Source of the DNA: Nostoc sp. CHAB 5715 | Lineage (GTDB): Bacteria; Cyanobacteriota; Cyanobacteriia; Cyanobacteriales; Nostocaceae | Reading direction: 5' to 3' | Length of the DNA stretch: 6,050 nucleotides | NCBI RefSeq assembly: GCF_020829685.1 | Contig: NZ_JAIVFR010000430.1 | Span: forward strand, 1-6,050 | In this document: positions 1-5,763 of the stretch, piece after piece | Numbering within the stretch: the first letter of the stretch is position 1 | Layout of the letters: each line of letters opens with the position of its first letter | The notes under the pieces: model-generated | What the model was told of the DNA's origin: nothing | Seen by the model: only the letters and a program-made list of their open reading frames with translations | Database searches by the model: none | Program-made: the position numbers and the translations under genes

Positions 1-35
1 AATGACCAATGACTAATGACCAATGACTAATGACT
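1..35. repeat. Heptanucleotide tandem repeat (STRR type)
   Basis: Five consecutive heptamers, AATGACC, AATGACT, AATGACC, AATGACT and AATGACT, fill the left edge, so the array may continue outside the window. Alternating heptamers of this kind are the short tandemly repeated repetitive sequences known from heterocystous cyanobacteria. The array overlaps the 3' end of scyC: on the minus strand it supplies the last codons and the TAG stop (13-15). It lies where scyC would give way to the next gene of the cluster. Confidence 0.85.
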
Positions 36-984
36 CTTGAGTTTTTGGTAGATAGCTCATTCCCCGATCAAATGATTTGAGGTTGCCAGCTTTGGCTTCT
101 AGTAAACGTTTGATGTTCATGCTCTCAGCGCCAAAGTCTTCAATTTGAAGTTTGCCGTGGGTGACAGTTCCATCTGTTTTCCAGAATGTGATTCGATGCA
201 GGATAAAACCTGAAGCTTCGGGATCAGCGAATGCATAAGCGGTTGGGATGAGTAACGCTACAGAACGCTGATAATATTCGTAGTCCGGATAAAAGTGTTC
301 TTGTTCAACCAAGTAGTATTTGCTCAGACTATGAACCCGCACGGAAACTTTTACCTTCTGGTCATATTCATCTTTGAATTCACCTGAATCAGAAGTAATA
401 TCACCATTTGGTCGCAGTAGATGTGCCCACTCATCTATGTTTTTTAGGTCTTTTAAGTATTCAATGCCGATTTCAATTGGGGCATCAACATAGATGGTGT
501 CTGTATCGATAAAATGGCTTCCTTTAGCTGCTGAGGTCAGACCAGCTTTGCGTTCCAAATTACCTTTGAGAGAACGACACTCGGAAGTGTGTACCGTGTG
601 AATTCCCTGCATAATCATCTGAGTTTGCCGTTTTGGATCGACAAAGCTCAACCAATGGAAGTATACACCATTTTCATCTGTTCCCGGCTCAATATAATCT
701 GTAGGAAACAGCAAAACTGGGTAAACCTGAAAATATTTCTGATACTCTAAGCCGCAGTGCCACTCAATACCATAGAAAAGCGGATTTTCTAATTTTTTAA
801 CATGATAATAGAGGTTTTTGTGATAACCAGACGCAGTGCCCAGCCAGGTATCTTCGTCAATTTGCTCTTTCATCCGGCTATAAAGCGTCCATTCGTCTAA
901 GTTTTTTAAACTACAAAGATACTCAAAGGCGCTCTCTGGTGAAGTAGCAATGTAAGCTGATGTTGCAAATGTATTTTTTTCCAC
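13..984 (-). CDS. scyC: Scytonemin biosynthesis cyclase ScyC (323 aa)
   Basis: ScyC acts after ScyA: in the characterised Nostoc pathway it promotes cyclisation and decarboxylation of the ScyA beta-keto acid to the tricyclic ketone precursor of scytonemin. The protein has no signal peptide or membrane segment and should be cytoplasmic. It is an internal tandem duplication: residues about 8-150 and 162-303 align, each with a helix ending in LKNLDEW (27-32) or LKNIDEW (180-186), a central strand region with a FPT or IPT motif (93-95, 246-248), and a closing helix with LERKAG or LEAKAG (143-148, 295-300). The shape suggests two SRPBCC/START-like folds, which is my inference. Translation starts at GTG (982-984), since AAGGAG sits 6 nt upstream; the next upstream gene, scyB, ends 25 nt away, so co-transcription and probably coupled translation are expected. 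The C-terminal residues SLVIGH and the stop come from a heptamer repeat. Identity rests on protein recognition and position after scyA-scyB. Confidence 0.92.
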   Translation of the reverse strand: MEKNTFATSAYIATSPESAFEYLCSLKNLDEWTLYSRMKEQIDEDTWLGTASGYHKNLYYHVKKLENPLFYGIEWHCGLEYQKYFQVYPVLLFPTDYIEPGTDENGVYFHWLSFVDPKRQTQMIMQGIHTVHTSECRSLKGNLERKAGLTSAAKGSHFIDTDTIYVDAPIEIGIEYLKDLKNIDEWAHLLRPNGDITSDSGEFKDEYDQKVKVSVRVHSLSKYYLVEQEHFYPDYEYYQRSVALLIPTAYAFADPEASGFILHRITFWKTDGTVTHGKLQIEDFGAESMNIKRLLEAKAGNLKSFDRGMSYLPKTQESLVIGH

Positions 985-990
985 TTTTAA

Positions 991-996
991 CTCCTT
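991..996 (-). promoter_or_regulatory. Ribosome binding site of scyC
   Basis: On the minus strand the sequence AAGGAG lies 6 nt before GTG at 982-984. It is a near-ideal Shine-Dalgarno match and settles the GTG start. It falls in the 25-nt scyB-scyC gap. Confidence 0.8.
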
Positions 997-1009
997 AAGA
1001 TAATAACAA

Positions 1010-2071
1010 TTAAGCTGCGATCGCTTTAGTCCTGTTTCGTTTACCGCTCTGAATTCGGTCTTCTGCTAATCGTTTGGCAGCGTCGTTGGTAGTAATTCCC
1101 TGCTGTTTAGAAATATTAAAAATTGCTAGTAGGGTGTCATAAATGTTATGCACTTGCTTAAAAGCTTTTTCTTCGTCATAGCCAATCATTTCGTTGTAAA
1201 CGTTGATTAGCCCTCCAGCATTAATTACATAATCAGGGCTGTAAATAATCCCTTTTTTGGCAAGCATTTGACTATGCAGTTGCTCATTTTCCAACTGATT
1301 ATTAGCTGCACCAGCAATAATAGAAGCTTTTAAGAAAGGAATTGTATGACTATTAAGAATTCCTCCTAAAGCGCAAGGAGCAAAGATATCTACATCAAGA
1401 GCGTAAATCTCGGCGGGTTCGACAATAGTCGCGCCAAAAAGCCGTTTTGCTTCTTCTGCTTTTACTGGATCTACATCGCTAACAAAAAGCTTGACATCAT
1501 GTTCATGTAAGTGGCGGCAGAGGTTTTTACCTACATTTCCTAAACCTTGAACTGCAACTTTCATGCCATCAAGTCTTTTGCTTTGCCAACGAGACTCTAC
1601 AGCAGCTTTAATTCCGAGAAAAACTCCTAGTGATGTGATGGGAGCAGGCCCGCCAGACTTTTCTGATACCCCAACAACATGTTTAGTTTCTTGACTGATT
1701 GTCCGCACATCGCCAGGGGTAATATTAACATCTTGTCCAGTAATAAAACGCCCATTTAGACTATCAACAAAACGTCCGTAAGCTCTTAACAGATCATCTG
1801 TTTTATTATCAGGATTAGCGATAATGACTGCTTTTCCACCACCAGCCGGGATGTTGGCACAGGCGGCTTTATATGTCATCCCACGACTCAGACGAAGGGC
1901 ATCTTTTAAAGCAGCTTCTTCGTTGACATAAGGTAAGAGTCTTGTAGCTCCCATCGCTGGGCCTAAAGTTGTGTCATGGATAGCAATAATTGCTTTAATT
2001 TCGGGATTTTTACCATGACAAAAGAGAACTTGTTCGTGACCCATTTCTCTAACAGTTTCAAATAGCAGCAT
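1010..2071 (-). CDS. scyB: Tryptophan dehydrogenase ScyB (Leu/Glu/Phe dehydrogenase family, 353 aa)
   Basis: ScyB oxidatively deaminates L-tryptophan to indole-3-pyruvate with NAD+, giving one of the two substrates of ScyA. It belongs to the leucine/phenylalanine dehydrogenase family and has a typical length. Numbering from the ATG, the N-terminal substrate domain holds the two conserved lysines K68 (in MTYKAACAN) and K80 (in PAGGGKAVI) and the conserved aspartate D114 (in TGQDVNI). The Rossmann domain has the fingerprint GLGNVG at 176-181 and an acidic residue D199 in FVSDVDP at the end of the second strand, as expected for NAD. ASIIAGAANNQL (249-260) and the following segment NAGGLINVYNE are family hallmarks. 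I choose ATG 2069-2071 because GAGAGG precedes it by 5 nt; GTG 2075-2077 would overlap that site and add only two residues. A HIP1 octamer (1017-1024) lies in the last codons. The lysine positions match leucine dehydrogenase numbering, which also favours this start. Confidence 0.96.
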   Translation of the reverse strand: MLLFETVREMGHEQVLFCHGKNPEIKAIIAIHDTTLGPAMGATRLLPYVNEEAALKDALRLSRGMTYKAACANIPAGGGKAVIIANPDNKTDDLLRAYGRFVDSLNGRFITGQDVNITPGDVRTISQETKHVVGVSEKSGGPAPITSLGVFLGIKAAVESRWQSKRLDGMKVAVQGLGNVGKNLCRHLHEHDVKLFVSDVDPVKAEEAKRLFGATIVEPAEIYALDVDIFAPCALGGILNSHTIPFLKASIIAGAANNQLENEQLHSQMLAKKGIIYSPDYVINAGGLINVYNEMIGYDEEKAFKQVHNIYDTLLAIFNISKQQGITTNDAAKRLAEDRIQSGKRNRTKAIAA

Positions 2072-2375
2072 TTTCACCTCTCGATATTGTTTGGTATTGG
2101 TTAGAGAAAGTAATTTGCATTACAAAATGTAAAGATATAGACAGAAAAACTCTCTCGAATATTAAGATAGGATGAAGGAACAAAGATTAATGTTCTAAAA
2201 ATCAAAAATTCCAGTTAATTGGTTGTAGTTTTTTGGCTGGAATAAAGTTTTTACCACTTTTAAACTCATCCTTTATCCTTCGCTGAATGGACGAATCCAA
2301 ACTGGATTGTAAAGTCTGGCTTGTTGAGATGTTTTACTGTCTATAACAATTGCAGGAAATTGTCAGGTTTAAAAG
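2072..2375. other. scyA-scyB gap with nested inverted repeats
   Basis: This 304-bp gap has no plausible gene. It holds AGGATGA (2169-2175) facing TCATCCT (2266-2272), and nested inside it ATTCCAG (2208-2214) facing CTGGAAT (2237-2243). TCATCCT is directly followed by TTATCCT, a two-unit heptamer repeat (2266-2279). A small palindrome TTACA-AAA-TGTAA (2120-2132) lies about 50 nt before scyB. CTCTCGA followed by an AT run occurs twice, at 2078-2084 and 2151-2157. I see no GC-rich hairpin with a T-run, so no intrinsic terminator, and no clear -35/-10 pair. The gap is much longer than that between scyB and scyC, so a separate scyB promoter or RNA processing is possible but not shown. Confidence 0.5.
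2075..2082 (-). promoter_or_regulatory. Ribosome binding site of scyB
   Basis: The minus strand reads GAGAGGTG, followed by AAA and ATG at 2069-2071. The core GAGAGG is 5 nt from the ATG. The GTG inside this site (2075-2077) opens the same frame two codons earlier, but its own upstream spacing would be zero, so it is a less likely start. Confidence 0.7.
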
Positions 2376-2382
2376 TTAAACC
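2366..2382. repeat. Small inverted repeat over the scyA stop codon
   Basis: GGTTTAA (2366-2372) and TTAAACC (2376-2382) form a perfect 7-bp stem with a 3-nt loop, and the scyA stop codon (2376-2378) lies in one arm. The stem is mostly A-T and no T-run follows on the minus strand, so it does not qualify as an intrinsic terminator. Confidence 0.4.
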
Positions 2383-4259
2383 ATTGGAAATGAAACTTGC
2401 TTGGTTGGATTTTTAGCTGAACTTGATTTGACTCCTTGTGCTGCTAAACTTTTATTACGTCCACCAGAGGGTGCTGGTCGATCAGCGTCAATCACTACAT
2501 CGATCAGAAAGGGAACATTTGATGCGATCGCTTGTTGTAATGCTGCTTCAATATCCGACTCTCTGACGACTACGATCGCTTCTGCTCCCATACCACGAGC
2601 AATCATGGCAAAGTTTGTCGGTGGAAGTGTTGCATCTGCGCCCTTTAATCCCAAGATTTTCATCCCTTGATGGCACATGTTGTAACGCGCATCGTTGAGT
2701 ACAATCCAGATTGCGGGAATTTTGTATTTTACGGCTGTGCTGATTTCGTTATTCATCAGCATTGCTCCATCGCCAACAATCCCTACAGCTTTGCTATTGT
2801 TCGCCAGGGCTGCACCCAATACTCCGGTGACGGCGTGACCCATTGCGCCGACTCCGGTGCTGACTCGGTAACGATTGGCTTCGGAAAATTGCAGTAGATG
2901 AGTTGACCAAGTAAAGGAGTTACCACACTCCGCCATTACTACCGCATCGGTATCTTCAACAATTATCTTTTGAATTGCTGCCATCAATACTTCTGGCCGC
3001 ACTGGATAATCTACGTCTGGTGCAGGTTCAATTGCTTTGCGTTCTGGGCGAGGTAGCGGCATTGTGGAATCAGGAGCATCTGGTAATTGCTGCAACAACT
3101 CTTCCACAAAAGCTTTGATATCAGACCGAACTGGGAAAGTTTCAACGTGGGGATAGGCTACACCTGGCACTTCGGGATCAATATCTACATGGACAAAACC
3201 TCCTTTTGGAACTAGCGCCGAACTCCAGAAGGAAGTCGGTTCACCAAGGCGGGTTCCTAATACGAGTGTGCGTAGTGGAGGTTGCTGTTCCATATAAGTT
3301 AAGACGGAAGCATGACCGCCTAAACCTGTAACACCCACAAACTGGGGATGATCTTCGGGGAAGATACCTTTACCACGGGGTGAACACATAACGGCTGCTC
3401 CGGTTTTTTCAGCGAGTTCAAGGATTTCCTCTGCTGCGTCACGCGCACCGAAACCAACCCAAATGGCAAAGGGGCCAGACGATAATAACTCTACAGATTT
3501 AGCGATCGCTTCTTTTGAAGCAGTCATCCGAAACGGAGTAACATCGAGTTGAGGCAAGGATATATTCTCAACTAAACTTGTCTGCACTGCGGTGGGAATG
3601 CTCAAATGGGCGACAAATCCGCCTGGTTGCGCCATAGCCAAAGCAAGTTTGCGGAAAATCTGCGGTAGTTGAGCCGCAGATTCAATGGTGATTGCATAGT
3701 TGAATAACGCTCCTGGGGTAAAAATTCCTCCACTGGGCAATGTGTAAGTGCTGGTTTCTTGAATTGCCCAACGTCCACGCTGCGGTGCTGAGGTGCAAGC
3801 CGACAACAAAATTACCTTTGCACCTTCACCACGAGCCGCAAATAACCCGGTGAGGGCGTTAGTGATCCCCGGCCCTGCTGTAGTAAAAACTACAGTGGGG
3901 CGATTATTGGCAAAGTATGCTTCGGTCGCTGCAAAGGCTGCTCCTGATTCATGGCGAAAGTTCAACACCTCAATGGTGCTATTTGACAGCGCCCCCCAAA
4001 GGCTTGCCATCGCACCACCTGCGACACCAAAGGCGTAGCTTACTCCCAAATTTACCAACATCTGAGCGATCGCATCGGCAACTGAGAGCGTTGGGGGTGT
4101 TTCGTTGTTTAAAAAAGGCTCAATTCCCTTATTATTCTCCGATTCATCAATCTGGCGAGAAACGTCAGACACAGATTCTACATATCTGTTTGCTGGAAAT
4201 TCCTTGTATGGCTCAGTGGTGATTAGAGGAGAGTTTGAACCAGTATAGTTTTGACTCAT
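2376..4259 (-). CDS. scyA: ThDP-dependent acyloin-type synthase ScyA (acetolactate synthase homologue, 627 aa)
   Basis: ScyA couples indole-3-pyruvate from ScyB with p-hydroxyphenylpyruvate, after decarboxylating one partner on thiamin diphosphate, to give the beta-keto acid used by ScyC. It has the three-domain layout of acetohydroxyacid synthase. Numbering from the ATG: PYR domain about 56-227 with the cofactor-activating glutamate E104 in FRHESGAAFAA and the AGPGITNALTG loop (128-138); central domain about 247-392; PP domain about 422-595 with the ThDP/Mg motif GDGA at 496-499 and N522 in VLNDARYN. The segment after the PYR core (QETSTYTLPSGG) departs from what I recall of true acetolactate synthases, fitting different substrates. 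A polar Ser/Asn/Glu-rich leader of about 55 residues precedes the PYR domain and a Ser/Lys-rich tail closes the protein. No Shine-Dalgarno is visible for ATG 4257-4259 or for the alternative GTG 4266-4268 three codons upstream. It is the first gene of the run and lies 304 bp before scyB. Confidence 0.96.
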   Translation of the reverse strand: MSQNYTGSNSPLITTEPYKEFPANRYVESVSDVSRQIDESENNKGIEPFLNNETPPTLSVADAIAQMLVNLGVSYAFGVAGGAMASLWGALSNSTIEVLNFRHESGAAFAATEAYFANNRPTVVFTTAGPGITNALTGLFAARGEGAKVILLSACTSAPQRGRWAIQETSTYTLPSGGIFTPGALFNYAITIESAAQLPQIFRKLALAMAQPGGFVAHLSIPTAVQTSLVENISLPQLDVTPFRMTASKEAIAKSVELLSSGPFAIWVGFGARDAAEEILELAEKTGAAVMCSPRGKGIFPEDHPQFVGVTGLGGHASVLTYMEQQPPLRTLVLGTRLGEPTSFWSSALVPKGGFVHVDIDPEVPGVAYPHVETFPVRSDIKAFVEELLQQLPDAPDSTMPLPRPERKAIEPAPDVDYPVRPEVLMAAIQKIIVEDTDAVVMAECGNSFTWSTHLLQFSEANRYRVSTGVGAMGHAVTGVLGAALANNSKAVGIVGDGAMLMNNEISTAVKYKIPAIWIVLNDARYNMCHQGMKILGLKGADATLPPTNFAMIARGMGAEAIVVVRESDIEAALQQAIASNVPFLIDVVIDADRPAPSGGRNKSLAAQGVKSSSAKNPTKQVSFPMV

Positions 4260-4445
4260 TAGTTTCACGCAATTACATAAAATTACACAAAGGCTTTCTC
4301 GTTTACAATCACAGGGATGGAAATATTTGATACAAACGACTCTGTTGCTTTTACAGCTATGACCTAGCTTGGTCGTTCGTAGAAACGGTTAATCGCTGCT
4401 GATTGATGCTTGTGATAGCACTACCAAAAATTTTTACCAAAAACA

Positions 4446-4464
4446 TACAGCAATCAATACTGTA
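4446..4464. promoter_or_regulatory. Operator-like inverted repeat upstream of scyA
   Basis: TACAG (4446-4450) and CTGTA (4460-4464) are perfect inverted half-sites 9 nt apart, about 190 nt before the scyA ATG and just downstream, in the direction of transcription, of repeat copy A. The spacing could suit a dimeric regulator. The half-sites are short, so chance is a real alternative. Confidence 0.25.
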
Positions 4465-4498
4465 CTTCTTGTGACCAGAATAGAGGAGATAAAGACTA

Positions 4499-4557
4499 TT
4501 TTGCAATCAAAAATCCTTTGCTGAGGATGTCAAATTTTTCGCTTTTACTATGATCAC
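4499..4557 (-). repeat. scyA-upstream repeat, copy A
   Basis: First of three diverged direct copies. By hand alignment without gaps it matches copy B (4749-4807) at about 43 of 59 positions. Read on the minus strand it contains TTGACA (4528-4533), a perfect -35 hexamer, followed 17 nt later by TTGATT (4505-4510), a weak -10, and the conserved block GATTTTTGATTGCAAAA. It is the copy closest to scyA, about 240 nt from the start codon. It could be a promoter, an activator site or just an old duplication. Confidence 0.6.
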
Positions 4558-4748
4558 TACAGTGCTTAAGTAGGTCGGCGGGGAAAAACTAAACCATATA
4601 AAGGTATATAAACCAGCAAATAAGCTTAATTCAAAGGCTTCTCATAAACTTTACAAAACTTCATATAGTTAAGTTTAATAACGCTGACTTAATTAATGAG
4701 CCGCTTGCAGAGGTGCTTATTTTGTGATATCTACTATAATCAAAACCT

Positions 4749-4807
4749 ATTTGCAATGAAAAATCTTTTGATTAAACTGTCAATTCTTTCGGTTTTATCG
4801 TGATTGC
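4749..4807 (-). repeat. scyA-upstream repeat, copy B
   Basis: Second copy, 250 bp from copy A in the same orientation. It is the best link between the three, matching A at about 43 of 59 and C at about 38 of 49 positions, all ungapped. The minus strand has TTGACA (4778-4783) at the same offset as in the other copies, then TTCATT 17 nt further, a poor -10 match. Confidence 0.6.
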
Positions 4808-4837
4808 GACATTTCCAACTTAGTCATTTTGAAAACT

Positions 4838-4845
4838 GCGATCGC
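4838..4845. repeat. HIP1 octamer
   Basis: GCGATCGC, the highly iterated palindrome of many cyanobacterial genomes, lies between repeat copies B and C. Further copies in the window are at 1017-1024 (scyB) and 2524-2531, 3502-3509 and 4066-4073 (scyA). This is the only one outside a gene. Confidence 0.9.
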
Positions 4846-4864
4846 TTGTAAGACATATCACCAA

Positions 4865-4913
4865 ATTTACAATAGAAAATCTTTGGATTTGGTTGTCAAT
4901 TCTTTTGCTTCTA
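4865..4913 (-). repeat. scyA-upstream repeat, copy C (cut short)
   Basis: Third copy, 116 bp beyond copy B, with the shared block TGTCAATTCTTT identical to B. Its minus-strand TTGACA (4894-4899) is followed after 17 nt by TCTATT, the best -10 match of the three (4 of 6). The match to copies A and B stops at about 4913, exactly where the GATCCCCC-bounded element starts, so the rest of this copy may have been displaced by an insertion. Confidence 0.55.
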
Positions 4914-4990
4914 GATCCCCCTTAACCTACGCCACTTTCTACAACTGGGACAACCTTAAAAGCCACCTTTTTAAGGGGTTTGGGGGATCT
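4913..4990. mobile_element. Short palindromic element with AGATCCCCC ends (MITE-like)
   Basis: A 78-bp segment begins with AGATCCCCC (4913-4921) and ends with its exact complement GGGGGATCT (4982-4990). Inside, CCTTAAAAG (4954-4962) and CTTTTTAAGG (4967-4976) form a hairpin, and CCCCTTAA occurs on both arms. GATCCCCC-bounded palindromes with an AAGGGG core are common dispersed intergenic elements in Nostoc-type genomes. There is no coding capacity, so it would be non-autonomous. No clear target duplication is seen. Confidence 0.6.
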
Positions 4991-5075
4991 CTTGTGCGTA
5001 AATCCTAGTTTTCCACCCTCACCCCGAAGCAGTCAACAGTTCAGAAAAAGCTTGATTATTCACTATTGAACTCGC

Positions 5076-5173
5076 CGTTACAAATTATCCGCATTAAAGC
5101 ATGAGCCTAACTACAGCAGTTTGGCAGCTTTTATATTGCCACCAAAAACTCATTGATTCAATTATTTGTAACG
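5076..5173. repeat. 98-bp imperfect inverted repeat
   Basis: CGTTACAAAT (5076-5085) is exactly complementary to ATTTGTAACG (5164-5173). The pairing continues imperfectly inwards, with TGAG on one arm (about 5101-5104) facing CTCA on the other (about 5149-5152). The interior also has GGCAGC and TTGCCACC. It could be a miniature element or the footprint of a structured RNA; no coding region is present. Confidence 0.45.
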
Positions 5174-5536
5174 AGAAATACATAATTATTTAACTTTAGT
5201 TTTTCCTTAGAGAGATGCCTAAATACTAAGTAGGTGATTTTTTGATAGAATTCATTATTTTTGACGTATAATATAGCATAAATACCGTACATAATCAATA
5301 TAAAAGTTTTAGATATAACAAAATAGCACAAAATACACGTAAAATAACCGTGATTTCCCTAATATAAATGTATTTCTGAAGACAGATGACTAAAGATATT
5401 ATTTTGTAGTTAAATTCCTGAGAGAGTAAGTTAAGATAATTTAAGAAAATAAGTAGATGAGTAAAATTGTTCATTTAAGCCAAGCCCAGCACTGCAAATT
5501 CATTTATGTTGAGGATCAAACGACTCTACACCAGTA

Positions 5537-5563
5537 GTTCATCAAATCGCTTGGTTGGTGAAC
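5537..5563. repeat. Hairpin-forming inverted repeat
   Basis: GTTCATCAA (5537-5545) and TTGGTGAAC (5555-5563) pair along 9 positions, one of them a G-T wobble, around a 9-nt loop. No T-run follows directly on either strand, so a terminator is not supported. It precedes the tandem repeat region by about 50 nt. Confidence 0.35.
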
Positions 5564-5614
5564 CTTAAACAATTCGCAATTCGCTTTTTCGCAGTTACGT
5601 TTTGTGTAAGCGTT

Positions 5615-5658
5615 GCGTTAGCGATAGCGCAGCGTTAGCGATAGCGCAGCGTTAGCGA
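5615..5658. repeat. 17-bp tandem repeat, about 2.6 copies
   Basis: The unit GCGTTAGCGATAGCGCA occurs at 5615-5631 and 5632-5648 without change, then as a 10-nt partial at 5649-5658. It is much more GC-rich than its surroundings. GCGTTAGCG-type sequences are widespread intergenic repeats in Nostoc-like cyanobacteria. No spacers separate the units, so this is not a CRISPR array. Confidence 0.85.
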
Positions 5659-5671
5659 GGAACGAGCGTCT

Positions 5672-5730
5672 GGGTATTTAGACCCCAATCGCATTACAAG
5701 CTTTGGCATTGGGGATGGGGTTTTAAACCC
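5672..5730. repeat. Nested palindrome cluster
   Basis: CCCCAAT (5683-5689) faces ATTGGGG (5708-5714), and the outer arm GGGTATTTAGACCCC (5672-5686) is largely complementary to GGGGTTTTAAACCC (5717-5730). The arms overlap, so alternative foldings are possible. It follows the 17-bp tandem repeat at once and may form one composite intergenic repeat with it. Confidence 0.5.
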
Positions 5731-5763
5731 TAAAACACAAGCGATAAACCTAAATTGGCTCTG

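Noticed and set aside
2366..2382. Intrinsic terminator after scyA
   Set aside because: The stem is A-T rich and lacks a following T-run on the minus strand; it also overlaps the stop codon.
2401..4222. Four plus-strand open frames inside scyA (2401-2670, 2667-2897, 3793-4038, 3917-4222)
   Set aside because: They lie antisense to a full-length, well-recognised enzyme gene, have no recognisable domains and no ribosome binding sites I could support.
2376..4259. scyA as a housekeeping acetolactate synthase large subunit (ilvB)
   Set aside because: The adjacency to scyB and scyC, the long polar leader and the differing segment after the PYR core fit ScyA; no ilvN-like small subunit gene is nearby.
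4656..4676. AAACTT/AAGTTT inverted repeat as an operator
   Set aside because: Six-base A-T rich arms are expected by chance in this composition, and nothing else marks the site.
4735..4740. TATAAT hexamer just before repeat copy B
   Set aside because: It reads away from scyA and has no -35 match at 16-18 nt, so it is likely chance in AT-rich sequence.
5242..5272. Plus-strand promoter: TTGATA with TATAAT at 5267-5272
   Set aside because: The -10 is perfect but the spacer is 19 nt in a very AT-rich stretch, and no plus-strand gene follows within the window.
5615..5658. Possible CRISPR array
   Set aside because: The 17-bp units are directly adjacent with no spacers, and no cas gene is present.
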